Made by a program: the position numbers and the translations under genes. A stretch of DNA of 64,000 bases from Candidatus Rhodobacter oscarellae (lineage in GTDB: Bacteria > Pseudomonadota > Alphaproteobacteria > Rhodobacterales > Rhodobacteraceae). Positions 8,225 through 15,813 of the stretch are shown piece by piece. Within the stretch, counting starts at the first letter, position 1. Every line of letters begins with the position of its first letter. Under the pieces are notes generated by a model. That model had not been told where the DNA came from and did no database searches. It worked only from the letters and a program-made list of their open reading frames with translations. The stretch lies in contig NZ_LFTY01000002.1 in assembly GCF_001078595.1 (NCBI RefSeq), forward strand, positions 331,378 through 395,377. The letters run 5' to 3'.

Positions 8225-8881
8225 GTGGACGGATTGGATGGACCCTACGCCTCGCTCCTGCTCGTGGGTGCTGTTATGGCGCTGCCCTTTGCGGTCGTGG
8301 CAATGACCAGCTTTATAAAGATCGCCATCGTTCTGCTGGTGATACGAAACGCCCTGGGCATTCAGCAGGCGCCCCCTAACATGGCGCTCTATACAGTGGC
8401 GTTGGTTCTGAGCGTCTTCATCATGGCCCCCATGGGGGATGCGATCCTGGGATCGGCAGCGGCGCTAGAACAGGATGGCGGCTTTCAATCGCTGACAAGT
8501 TTCATAGAACGTGGTGGTGTTCTGCTTGAGCCGCTGGCCAGCTTTTTGAATCATAATACGGATGTCGGCACCGCTGACCTCTTCCGCTCCCGAGCGACCA
8601 CGCTCTGGCCGGAAGATTTCCGCAATCAACTCTCCGAAGACAGCCTGTTGATCATGGTGCCGTCCTTTCTGCTCTCGGAGCTAACGAATGCCTTTGAGAT
8701 CAGCGTTTTGATCTACCTTCCCTTTGCGGTCGTCGATCTGGTCGTGGCCAATATTCTGACCGCAATGGGGATGATGATGGTGTCCCCGGCGATGATCTCT
8801 ATGCCCTTCAAGCTGCTGCTCTTTGTGCTGGTGGATGGCTGGTATCGCCTGTTGGACGGGCTGGTGCTTTCCTATGCCTGA
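8225..8881 (+). CDS. sctR: T3SS export gate protein SctR
   Basis: 218 residues, the family's usual size, starting with GTG. It is a membrane protein of the FliP/SctR family with the conserved stretches AMTSFIKIAIVLLVIRNALG near the N-terminus, SLLIMVPSFLLSELTNAFEI, and VDLVVANILTAMGMMMVSPA near the C-terminus. SctR, S and T form the helical export gate inside the SctV ring. It lies ten bases after sctQ and nine before sctS. Confidence 0.97.
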   Translation: MDGLDGPYASLLLVGAVMALPFAVVAMTSFIKIAIVLLVIRNALGIQQAPPNMALYTVALVLSVFIMAPMGDAILGSAAALEQDGGFQSLTSFIERGGVLLEPLASFLNHNTDVGTADLFRSRATTLWPEDFRNQLSEDSLLIMVPSFLLSELTNAFEISVLIYLPFAVVDLVVANILTAMGMMMVSPAMISMPFKLLLFVLVDGWYRLLDGLVLSYA

Positions 8882-8890
8882 GGCGGTTTC

Positions 8891-9145
8891 ATGATCACTG
8901 ACAAAGCCCTTGAGGCGATACTGCTCGTGATGTGGCTGTCGCTGCCGGCGATTGCTGCGGCGACGCTGGTCGGGCTGCTCATCGGCCTGTTTCAGGCCCT
9001 GACCCAAATTCAGGACCAGACGCTGCCGCATGGTGTCAAGCTCGTGGTGGTCACGATTAGCCTCGTGGGGACGGGGTATCTGTTGGGTGGATTGCTGATG
9101 CGGTTCACCGTCGATGCGTTTGACGGCATATCCAGGCTGAACTGA
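8891..9145 (+). CDS. sctS: T3SS export gate protein SctS
   Basis: 84 residues with two membrane helices, as expected for FliQ/SctS. The conserved segment LLIGLFQALTQIQDQTLPHG, followed by VKLVVV, is present. Four copies normally pack against SctR and SctT in the export gate. The stop codon overlaps the sctT start by one base (TGATG). Confidence 0.96.
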   Translation: MITDKALEAILLVMWLSLPAIAAATLVGLLIGLFQALTQIQDQTLPHGVKLVVVTISLVGTGYLLGGLLMRFTVDAFDGISRLN

Positions 9146-9969
9146 TGCTGACGGACCTGGGCATCGAAGACAACCTGGTCCCGCTGCTGTTTACAGCGCT
9201 CAGTGCGTTCCTGCTGGCGGGCCTGCGCTGGCTGCCCGTCATAATGCTGCTGCCCGCTTTTACCCTGGTGGGTCTGCCAAATGGGCTGCTGCGCGGCGGG
9301 CTGATGCTGGGGTTGAGCCTGTTTCACATCCCCATTCTCTGGCCGCTGGTGCAAGACAGGCCACATCCCATGAGCCCGATCGCGGAGACGCCGATCCTTC
9401 TGATCGTCGGCAAAGAGCTGTTCATCGGGTTGCTGATTGCCTTTGCCCTTTCTGCCCCGTTCTGGATTGCATCGGCGATGGGCAACATCATCGACACCCA
9501 GTCCGGCGAGCAGATGAACGGGTTTGTCGACCCTTCAAGCGGAGAAGAGGGCTCGCCCAATGGCACGTTTCTGATGCTGACCCTGCTGGCGGTTTTCGTG
9601 GAGGTCGGTTTCTTCAGCCATGTGCTGCTGCCTGCGGTGCTCGACAGTTACGGCGCCTGGCCGGTGGCGACATTCGCGCCGACGGGTCTGGGGCCGCTTC
9701 TGGACTTTTTCATGCGGCTTTTCGGCGGTCTGATCGTGTCGGCGGCCGGCCTTGCCATGCCGTTCATCATCGCCATGCTGCTGATTGATATCGGTCTGGC
9801 ATTTGCCACCCGGTTTGTGCCCTCCATCAACCCGTTCTTTCTGAGCATGGGGAGCAAGGTGATGATCGTTTCCATCCTTCTGGTCCTCTATTTTCCCATT
9901 CTCATCGATCATTTCCTGGGCTTCGCCGACTTTCGGGGAAGCATCCTCCACGGCTTGGTCGGCGGCTAG
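9145..9969 (+). CDS. sctT: T3SS export gate protein SctT
   Basis: 274 residues with several membrane helices. It is a FliR/SctT family member with the typical signature GNIIDTQSGEQMNGFVDPSS and a polar end after VMIVSILLVLYFPILIDHF. It completes the R-S-T gate complex in the inner membrane. It overlaps sctS by one base and is followed three bases later by sctU. Confidence 0.96.
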   Translation: MLTDLGIEDNLVPLLFTALSAFLLAGLRWLPVIMLLPAFTLVGLPNGLLRGGLMLGLSLFHIPILWPLVQDRPHPMSPIAETPILLIVGKELFIGLLIAFALSAPFWIASAMGNIIDTQSGEQMNGFVDPSSGEEGSPNGTFLMLTLLAVFVEVGFFSHVLLPAVLDSYGAWPVATFAPTGLGPLLDFFMRLFGGLIVSAAGLAMPFIIAMLLIDIGLAFATRFVPSINPFFLSMGSKVMIVSILLVLYFPILIDHFLGFADFRGSILHGLVGG

Positions 9970-9972
9970 CGC

Positions 9973-11004
9973 ATGTCTGAGGACACCAGCGAACGCAAAG
10001 AATTCGCGGCCTCCGCCCGCAAGCTGAGGAAGATGCGCGAGCAGGGCCAGTTCGCGCAGTCCCGCGACCTGTCGAGCTTTTTTGTGACCGCCGCGGGGGC
10101 GGTCTATGTCATCCTGGCGCTGCCGCTTATGGCGAACAAGCTTATGGCTCTGTTTGATCTGGCCTTTCGCGGGATCCAGAACGGGTATTCGGACCGGTTG
10201 CTAGAGGTGCTTTTGCTGGATCTGGCGCAGGTGCTGCTGCTGACGCTGCCGATGTTCCTGGCGGTGCTGGTCGCCTCGTTGTTGGCGGGTGGCGTGATCG
10301 GGGGCGGGATCAAATTCTCGCCTGCGGCACTGGTCCCAAAGTTTGAACGGATCAACCCGCAGGAGGGCTTCAAGAGGCTCTTTGGCAAGCAGGCGCTCCT
10401 GCAATTCCTGATGAGCCTGGTGAAAGTCATCGTTTTTGTGGGGCTCCTGATCGGCTTTATCTATTTCAATCTTGGTTTTCTCACGCGCGGCGGCAATTCC
10501 TTTGGCAGTGGAATATCGCTGCTCGTCTACCTGCTGCCGCGGCTTGTCGGCGTGATGATGGCGATCATGCTGGTGATTGGCCTCGTCGATTTCCTGATCC
10601 AGCGTGGGGTGTTTCTTGAGAACGCCAAGATGACGCGGACGGAAACCAAGAATGAATCGAAAGAGCAGGAAGGGGACCCGCTGCGGCGGTCCCGTCGCAA
10701 GGAGATCGCGCGGGAAGACATCGAGAACCCCACCGGCGCAAGACAGGCCAGTTTCGCGGTTCAGCAAGGGCCTGTCATGGTCGCCTATCGTTGGGTGCAG
10801 GGAGAGACCCCGGTGCCGGTTCTGGTGGCCAAGACCAGTTCGGCGGATGGGGTGCGGCTTCTGAGGGGCAATCTTCCGGAACGCGCGCCGGTTATCCGCG
10901 ACAAGCTTGCGCTACAGCTTGTCCGACCGCCGATTGGCAGCCCGGTGCGGCAGGATGATATCCACCCGCTGGCGCAGCTGATGTCCCGGAATGGGCTGTA
11001 CTGA
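9973..11004 (+). CDS. sctU: T3SS switch protein SctU with altered autocleavage site
   Basis: 343 residues in the FlhB/SctU family. Four membrane helices lie in the first about 210 residues, with family stretches such as FKRLFGKQALLQFLMSLVKV and the linker MTRTETKNESKEQEGDP. The C-terminal cytosolic domain ends in DIHPLAQLMSRNGLY. SctU normally cleaves itself within NPTH to switch from early to late substrates. Counting back from the conserved GETPVPV, the NPTH position here reads Gln264-Gln265-Gly266-Pro267. A separate Asn-Pro-Thr-Gly occurs at residues 252-255, about 12 residues upstream. The canonical motif is therefore missing, and normal autocleavage is doubtful. Confidence 0.93.
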   Translation: MSEDTSERKEFAASARKLRKMREQGQFAQSRDLSSFFVTAAGAVYVILALPLMANKLMALFDLAFRGIQNGYSDRLLEVLLLDLAQVLLLTLPMFLAVLVASLLAGGVIGGGIKFSPAALVPKFERINPQEGFKRLFGKQALLQFLMSLVKVIVFVGLLIGFIYFNLGFLTRGGNSFGSGISLLVYLLPRLVGVMMAIMLVIGLVDFLIQRGVFLENAKMTRTETKNESKEQEGDPLRRSRRKEIAREDIENPTGARQASFAVQQGPVMVAYRWVQGETPVPVLVAKTSSADGVRLLRGNLPERAPVIRDKLALQLVRPPIGSPVRQDDIHPLAQLMSRNGLY

Positions 11005-11009
11005 TGCCT

Positions 11010-11828
11010 CTAGACGGTCAATTCCCGCAAGACGCTCAGGCGCCCCGCGGCACTGCCATTTCGCAGCTTCGTGGCGACTTCGAAGATCTGTTTGACTTCC
11101 TTGGCGTCAATTTCAAGGCTGGAAGCCGTCCTTTGAGCTTCGGCAAGCCGGCCCGCGAGGGCAAGAATAAGCACGTAGTTGCGTTTATACCGTCCCGGCA
11201 CAATCAACCGGGCGAGCGGGTCCGCCAAGCCAATGGCACGGTCGTAGTCCCCGCCGAGCGCATAGGAAAGCGACAGGTTCGCCACCAATTCACGATCCCC
11301 TGGGCGCAGTTCAAGTCCCTGGGAATAGATCGCCTGCGCCTCGACGTGCCGCCCCTGCAGATCAAGCGTCACGCCCAAAGGCGAGAAAGCGGCCTGATCT
11401 CGAAGCTCGACCGCATCGCGCAAGAAGGGCTCCGCGCCTTTGAGGTCATCATTGAGCGCCCGCGACATGCCGATCCCGATAAGGGCACTGGAGTTCTCTG
11501 GGCTGAGCAGGACAACCTCACGAAACGCGGCTTCCGCGCCCGTCAGGTTGTCGTTTCCAAGCTCATGCCGGCCGAGCTGGTAAAGCGCCTCGACACGCTG
11601 CTTCTGGGATGTGGCGGCTTCGGCAGATTGGCGATACACCTCAGCAGCTTCGGCGTTTCTATTCTGACTGGCAAGATTCTGCGCCAGCTCAAGCCGTTGC
11701 CGGTGCTCGGAATTCGGGGCAATCCCAAACCGATCAGGGGACTGGGAACAGCCGCTCACCCAGAGCATCGCCGTCAACACCAGACCAACCATTGGGGTCT
11801 TGCCTGCGTTTCCGAGACACAAACTCAT
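11010..11828 (-). CDS. TadD-like TPR lipoprotein, possible secretin pilotin
   Basis: 272 residues. A lipobox (AMLWVSGC, Cys27) follows a hydrophobic stretch, so it should be a lipoprotein. At least four TPR units follow (AEAAEVYRQSA; GAEAAFREVVLLSPENSSAL; AQAIYSQGLELRPGDRELVA; DYDRAIGLADPLA). The C-terminal part (RYKRNYVLILALAGRLAEAQ) is like the TadD family of Tad-pilus lipoproteins. It is convergent with sctU (six-base gap) and lies inside the T3SS locus. I infer a role in outer-membrane assembly of the Tad-like secretin. The ATG at 11828 has GGTGG close upstream; a second Met at 11792 is possible. Confidence 0.7.
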   Translation of the reverse strand: MSLCLGNAGKTPMVGLVLTAMLWVSGCSQSPDRFGIAPNSEHRQRLELAQNLASQNRNAEAAEVYRQSAEAATSQKQRVEALYQLGRHELGNDNLTGAEAAFREVVLLSPENSSALIGIGMSRALNDDLKGAEPFLRDAVELRDQAAFSPLGVTLDLQGRHVEAQAIYSQGLELRPGDRELVANLSLSYALGGDYDRAIGLADPLARLIVPGRYKRNYVLILALAGRLAEAQRTASSLEIDAKEVKQIFEVATKLRNGSAAGRLSVLRELTV

Positions 11829-12047
11829 TCGCCACCTGTCACCAGCTACTGCTCGGGTTCTTTAGCACTATGCCAACGCCGTGTTGAGCAAGTTTTACAT
11901 GGCTGTGGATTCTATAAAGATTCACCATGTTGCATCGATACGGCACCCCGCTGCTTGGGGGTTTCGGAACAACCGTCATTCTTGACGCGCCACGACAAAG
12001 ACACACCCGCCCCCCTTCCCATAGAAAAGCCACACAAGGAGACAACG

Positions 12048-12641
12048 ATGATCGCTCACGCATCGAAACTTGCCGCATTTTCAGCCGCAGCACTGCTCTG
12101 CGCCAGTCAACTGGCCTCTGCGCAGTCTGAAGTGCTGGACACAGCCTATCCCAAGATCGTTCTGGATCAGGATGTAGACGTGGTGATGCGCGAGTTCTCC
12201 AAGGATCTTGATGTCACCGTCGTGGTTGATCGCGAGCTGAGCGGGTCGGTCCGGCAGATGGACCCCAACCTGTCGGCGCGGCGGTTCCTGGATCGTGTCG
12301 CCAATGCGCTGTCTGCAACCTGGTTCCACAGCAACGGCTATATCTACATGACCCCGCTCTCGGACGTGGAGCAGATCGTGTTCAATGTGGCGCGCGTGGA
12401 TCAATCCGAGCTGGATCACGCGCTGAGCTCGCTAGAGCAACAGGGCGCGCGGCCGATTTTGATGTATGGGCCGGGCGGGCGGATCGCCTTTGCATCCGGC
12501 GCGCCCAATCTTCTGCGCATCGTGAAGGAAATCGTCGAACTCGAAGGCGGCCGCATCGTCGATGATGAGCCTGAAGCCCAGGTTGCAACGATCGAAGACC
12601 CCAAGGGCATCACCATCTTCCGCGGGAGGGTCGCGCAATGA
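12048..12641 (+). CDS. SctC N0-N1 domain protein (RhcC1-like half secretin)
   Basis: 197 residues from an ATG with a perfect AAGGAG six bases upstream. The frame is open far upstream, but that part antisenses the lipoprotein gene. A signal peptide ends near ASAQS. Residues about 35-100 match the N0 (STN) domain of SctC/YscC (DVDVVMREFSKDLDVTVVVD, ARRFLDRVANALSATWF, YIYMT). Residues about 105-170 match N1 (PILMYGPGGRIAFASGAP, LLRIVKEIVELEGG). The protein stops before any secretin pore domain. Rhizobia split SctC the same way into RhcC1 and RhcC2. The partner is probably the secretin-like gene at the left edge. Confidence 0.78.
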   Translation: MIAHASKLAAFSAAALLCASQLASAQSEVLDTAYPKIVLDQDVDVVMREFSKDLDVTVVVDRELSGSVRQMDPNLSARRFLDRVANALSATWFHSNGYIYMTPLSDVEQIVFNVARVDQSELDHALSSLEQQGARPILMYGPGGRIAFASGAPNLLRIVKEIVELEGGRIVDDEPEAQVATIEDPKGITIFRGRVAQ

Positions 12642-12985
12642 TCCCGCAAGCCACAACGCCCAAACTCGATCACGATCTCTATCAGGCGCTGTCAAATGCG
12701 CTCTGCCTTGCCGTTCTGGCGGGCCGGCGTGGTCTTACCACGGAATCCTCCAGCGTGTTCTCGGCCTGGAGCAGCTTTGTACCGGGTGACGGGTTGGGCC
12801 CGATGGGGGCCGCTCTTGGTCTCGCCGGGCGCGGGGATCGCGAAGGGGCCAAGGAGCTTCTGAAGGCCTGCGCACCGGACATCGCCCGCGCGGAGCTGGT
12901 GCAGGAGATCCTCGCTGATCTCGACACGCCCACCGAAAAACCCAAACCGATCCCGCGCGGGCCGGCCAGCCTGCGCAGATTCTAG
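12638..12985 (+). CDS. SctG-like TPR chaperone (YscG/HrpB1 type), copy 1
   Basis: 115 residues, the size of YscG. It has a repeat-like helical pattern (LCLAVLAGRRGLTTESSSVF, then LAGRGDREGAKELLKA) recalling the YscG/HrpB1-HrpK group, whose members are TPR-type chaperones; YscG binds needle subunits with YscE. The C-terminal 20 residues are Pro/Arg-rich. It overlaps the half-secretin gene by ATGA, so the two are coupled. Identity is judged by pattern only. Confidence 0.55.
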   Translation: MIPQATTPKLDHDLYQALSNALCLAVLAGRRGLTTESSSVFSAWSSFVPGDGLGPMGAALGLAGRGDREGAKELLKACAPDIARAELVQEILADLDTPTEKPKPIPRGPASLRRF

Positions 12986-12998
12986 GAAGTAGAACGAC

Positions 12999-13277
12999 AT
13001 GAATGATGATCTTCAGCTCTTATGTGAGATTGGATTTGCAAGCGTTCGCCGCGGTTTGCGGCGCGACGCGAGCAGCATCTTTGCAGCTCTGTCGGAAATG
13101 CGCCCGGAAAATGCCTGCGGCGCGATTGGTTCGGCGCTCATCCAGGTGAGCCGAGGGGACGTCACCGACGCCATCGAGACCTTGGGACAGGTAGAAGAGA
13201 CCTGCCAGGAAGCGGTCCACGAGGCAGTCCAGATCAGAAACATGATTGCTGAACTTGCGGAAGCCCGCGCAGCCTGA
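12999..13277 (+). CDS. SctG-like TPR chaperone, copy 2
   Basis: 92 residues with the same overall plan as the preceding gene: LLCEIGFASVRRGLRRDASS, then ALIQVSRGDVTDAIETLGQV. Both halves of a TPR-like hairpin can be seen. Thirteen bases separate it from copy 1. It may be a second needle chaperone, or a dedicated chaperone for the secreted proteins encoded just downstream. The weak divergence in pattern suggests an old tandem duplication. Confidence 0.5.
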   Translation: MNDDLQLLCEIGFASVRRGLRRDASSIFAALSEMRPENACGAIGSALIQVSRGDVTDAIETLGQVEETCQEAVHEAVQIRNMIAELAEARAA

Positions 13278-13317
13278 GCTGCCGGACCGCACATCACGCA
13301 TAGGAAGGAAGAGACAG

Positions 13318-14424
13318 ATGGTATCAATCCGGTCATCACAATCCTGCGGCGGGCAAGGATGCTCTGGTTCGCATGGCGGAGCAGGACATGCTGGCGGCGC
13401 AGGCGGGTCGTTCAGAGCCGGAGGGGCCGGAGGCGCGGGCGGGCATGGACCTATGCCCGGCATCGAACAGATGATGGGCTCCATGAAAGGTTTCATGGGC
13501 CCGCAAATGAAGCATATTCTGGACGGTGCCGCACGTAGCTTCGGCGGCGGTGGCGCCGGAGGAGGAGGCGGTGCTGGCGCGGCGCAGGGCGGAGGCGAAC
13601 CTCCGCGCGCCCTGTTCCTTGGCGGTGGTGCCGAACAGGCTCCTGCGGCTCCCGTGGAAAATGTTCTCGAGATCTTGCAGCAGAACCCGGCGGGCAATGC
13701 GCTGGTGCAGGCACTGGCCAGCACCGAGGAAGGCTCGGCCGCGCTGGAAGCGCTGGCGAGCACCCCGGGCGGTCAGGATTCACTGGCGATATTCCTGCAG
13801 AGCATCATGCAGCTTCTGCAGCAGATGGGCGGCGGACAGCAACAGGCCCAGGGTGGTCAGCAGTCCGGCGAAGGTGCGTCCGGCAATTTCGCGCAGGCCA
13901 GAAGCAGCAGCAATGGCCAGACCCGCAGTGCAACCAGCGGCGGCCCTGGCGCGACGGCAGCGACGGGTGGCGCGGCGAACCAGACCTCTGGTACTGGCGC
14001 GGCCTCCGGTGCGCAGGCGCCTCAATCTGGTGCCCAGGGCAACGCCCAAGGGGCACAGGCCGCAATGGGGCCAGAGGAGTTCCGCGAGGCCATCGGCTCT
14101 TCTCGCGAAGGCGCCGCTCTGCTTGAATACTTCGATGCAAGCGATGAAGGTAAGCAGCTGCTGAGCGCGTTGCTTGGCGATGAGTCCGGCAAGGGCCAGC
14201 AAGCGCTTGTTGCGTTGCTCGAGGGGATCTTGAGCCAACCTGAAGGCGACCCTGAAGACAAAGAGGCCTTCGTCGAAAAAATTCGTGGCTCCAAACATGG
14301 CTCCGCCCTGATTGCTGTCGCACAAAAGGCCGGCGCTCCAGGCGCTGAGCTGGCCAAGGACCTCGTCGAAACCAAAGCCGGGCAAACAGGACTGCTTGCC
14401 TATATCGCGGCTCTAGACTCCTAA
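13318..14424 (+). CDS. Glycine-rich harpin-like secreted protein
   Basis: 368 residues from the ATG at 13318, preceded by GGAAGGAAGAG. The first about 110 residues are extremely Gly/Ala-rich. A region at about 165-260 is Gln/Gly/Ser-rich, with FLQSIMQLLQQMGGGQQQ, as in harpins such as Hpa1. Three loosely similar helical blocks (about residues 115-165, 258-310 and 320-365) share a G..AL/ALL...G..L pattern. Two Cys lie near the N-terminus (CGGQGC), which is unusual for harpins. By position among T3SS genes and by composition it is probably a secreted harpin, translocation helper or effector. No enzymatic motif was seen. Confidence 0.6.
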   Translation: MVSIRSSQSCGGQGCSGSHGGAGHAGGAGGSFRAGGAGGAGGHGPMPGIEQMMGSMKGFMGPQMKHILDGAARSFGGGGAGGGGGAGAAQGGGEPPRALFLGGGAEQAPAAPVENVLEILQQNPAGNALVQALASTEEGSAALEALASTPGGQDSLAIFLQSIMQLLQQMGGGQQQAQGGQQSGEGASGNFAQARSSSNGQTRSATSGGPGATAATGGAANQTSGTGAASGAQAPQSGAQGNAQGAQAAMGPEEFREAIGSSREGAALLEYFDASDEGKQLLSALLGDESGKGQQALVALLEGILSQPEGDPEDKEAFVEKIRGSKHGSALIAVAQKAGAPGAELAKDLVETKAGQTGLLAYIAALDS

Positions 14425-14449
14425 TCCACTCCCCCAAAGGAACTCCGAA

Positions 14450-15739
14450 ATGAACGACTTCAATCCTGCCCGTGCGCGGCTGGCCGAATCCGCAATTGGC
14501 AATTTCGCGAACCGCTTCGACTCCAAAAGCGCCGGCAATCTGCCCAACAAGGTGGAAGACGCCGATCTGAAGAAACTGATGCAGCTGTTGCAGCAATGGC
14601 TGAACGACGCGTCCAAGACCGTGAGCGGCAACTCCGCTGACAAGAAAGAGACGGCGAAGACTGAGGGCGAGACGCCAAAGTCCGAAGCGGACAAGTCCAA
14701 GACCTTTGGCAACATGCCGGACAAGCTTGCCGAGAAATGGGCCGACAGAAAGACAGAGACCAAATCGGGCAACAGCGCCAACCCTGTCGCAACGCCGAGA
14801 TCTGCCGCAAAGGCCGAGACCGACGCCAAAAGCGAAATCCCCGCGGACGACTTCATCGGCGGCATGCGCGAAATCCTGGAACAAGACCTGTCCAGCGATG
14901 AGATGATGACCATGATCCTGCAGCTGCTGATGAGCCTGCTGAACGGAGACAAGGGCAACGCATCCAACCCGGCGGAAGCCGCGAAGGATAAGATGGGCAA
15001 CAAGCCCAATGCCAAGGACGCCAAAGCCTCGAAGACGGGTAACGCGGCCAACAAAAAAGAAGAGGCCGTGAAGGAAACCGCGGCCAAGGGCAAAGGCAAA
15101 GCTGCGGACACGCCAGAGGCGCCAAAGGCCAAAGGTACGGATGAAGGCGAAGCCGCCGACAAAGCTGCGGACACAAAGGCGCCTGCCAATGGCGGCTCGG
15201 TCGACCTGAAAAAAGCGGACATGCTGGCCGACAAGCTGGGCACCACCATCAACCGCGTGCTTGACCCGGTCGCCGCGGCCAAGCTGACCGCCGTTCAATC
15301 TGAACTGCGCACCGCGATCAGCGAAGACAAGCTGGATGCAAAAACTGCACAAGCGCTTGAGGCCAAGCTGGAAGACATCGCTGATGATATGGACCAGCAG
15401 GATGTGAAAAAGCACGTCGTCTATCTTGCGGACCAGATCGGTTCACTCGCAACCGAAGGGACCACCCCGACGAAAGCAGCCGAGCAAGGTAGCGATGAAG
15501 AGAAAGCCTTCTTTGGTGAGCTGGCTCAGGCTCTGACCGATATTGCCGCCGTCGCGCCAAGCGCTGAGCTGCGCAAGGCCATCGAGGAAGCGGTTGAGCT
15601 GCTTGAGACTGCTGTGAACGAGGGTGAGACCCCCGATGCGGCATTGCTCGACCAGATGATCGAAAAGGTCTCGGCGGTCGACTCCCCGGAAGCGGAAGCG
15701 GTCATCGACCTTCTGAAAGATACAAAAGACGCCCTTTAA
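14450..15739 (+). CDS. Lys/Ala-rich probable T3SS substrate with GNxxN repeats
   Basis: 429 residues with AAAGGAA upstream. It is rich in Lys, Ala, Asp and Glu and poor in aromatic residues. It has two harpin-like amphipathic stretches (LKKLMQLLQQWLND near residue 45; MMTMILQLLMSLLNGDKGN near residue 160) and a helical, acidic C-terminal half. A short motif G-N-x-x-N/D recurs eight times: GNFANR, GNLPNK, GNSADK, GNMPDK, GNSANP, GNASNP, GNKPNA and GNAANK. Two further copies occur in the next gene. No known domain is recognised. It is probably a secreted or translocon-type protein. A hairpin spans its stop codon (15728-15745). Confidence 0.6.
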   Translation: MNDFNPARARLAESAIGNFANRFDSKSAGNLPNKVEDADLKKLMQLLQQWLNDASKTVSGNSADKKETAKTEGETPKSEADKSKTFGNMPDKLAEKWADRKTETKSGNSANPVATPRSAAKAETDAKSEIPADDFIGGMREILEQDLSSDEMMTMILQLLMSLLNGDKGNASNPAEAAKDKMGNKPNAKDAKASKTGNAANKKEEAVKETAAKGKGKAADTPEAPKAKGTDEGEAADKAADTKAPANGGSVDLKKADMLADKLGTTINRVLDPVAAAKLTAVQSELRTAISEDKLDAKTAQALEAKLEDIADDMDQQDVKKHVVYLADQIGSLATEGTTPTKAAEQGSDEEKAFFGELAQALTDIAAVAPSAELRKAIEEAVELLETAVNEGETPDAALLDQMIEKVSAVDSPEAEAVIDLLKDTKDAL

Positions 15740-15753
15740 GGCGTCACCTGGTC

Positions 15754-15782
15754 GGCGCTCTGAAGTGAGCGCCGGCCTTTTT
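15754..15782 (+). terminator. Rho-independent terminator between secreted-protein genes
   Basis: A 7-bp perfect stem (GGCGCTC at 15754-15760, GAGCGCC at 15767-15773) with a 6-base loop is followed by GGCC and a run of five T. It lies between the Lys-rich secreted protein and the transglutaminase-type effector, 32 bases before the latter's ATG. It probably reduces readthrough, so the effector may be expressed at a different level or from its own start. Confidence 0.75.
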
Positions 15783-15813
15783 CCCACTGATATGGAAGAA
15801 AAAGAGCGACAAC

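Noticed and set aside
11004-12047. Upstream extension of the half-secretin frame
   Set aside because: It antisenses the TadD-like lipoprotein; the signal peptide and perfect AAGGAG fix the start at 12048.
13805-15415. 536-codon frame opposite the secreted-protein genes
   Set aside because: Antisense to two genes with good ribosome-binding sites; its Phe/Val/Arg-rich product looks like a shadow of Lys/Ala-rich codons.
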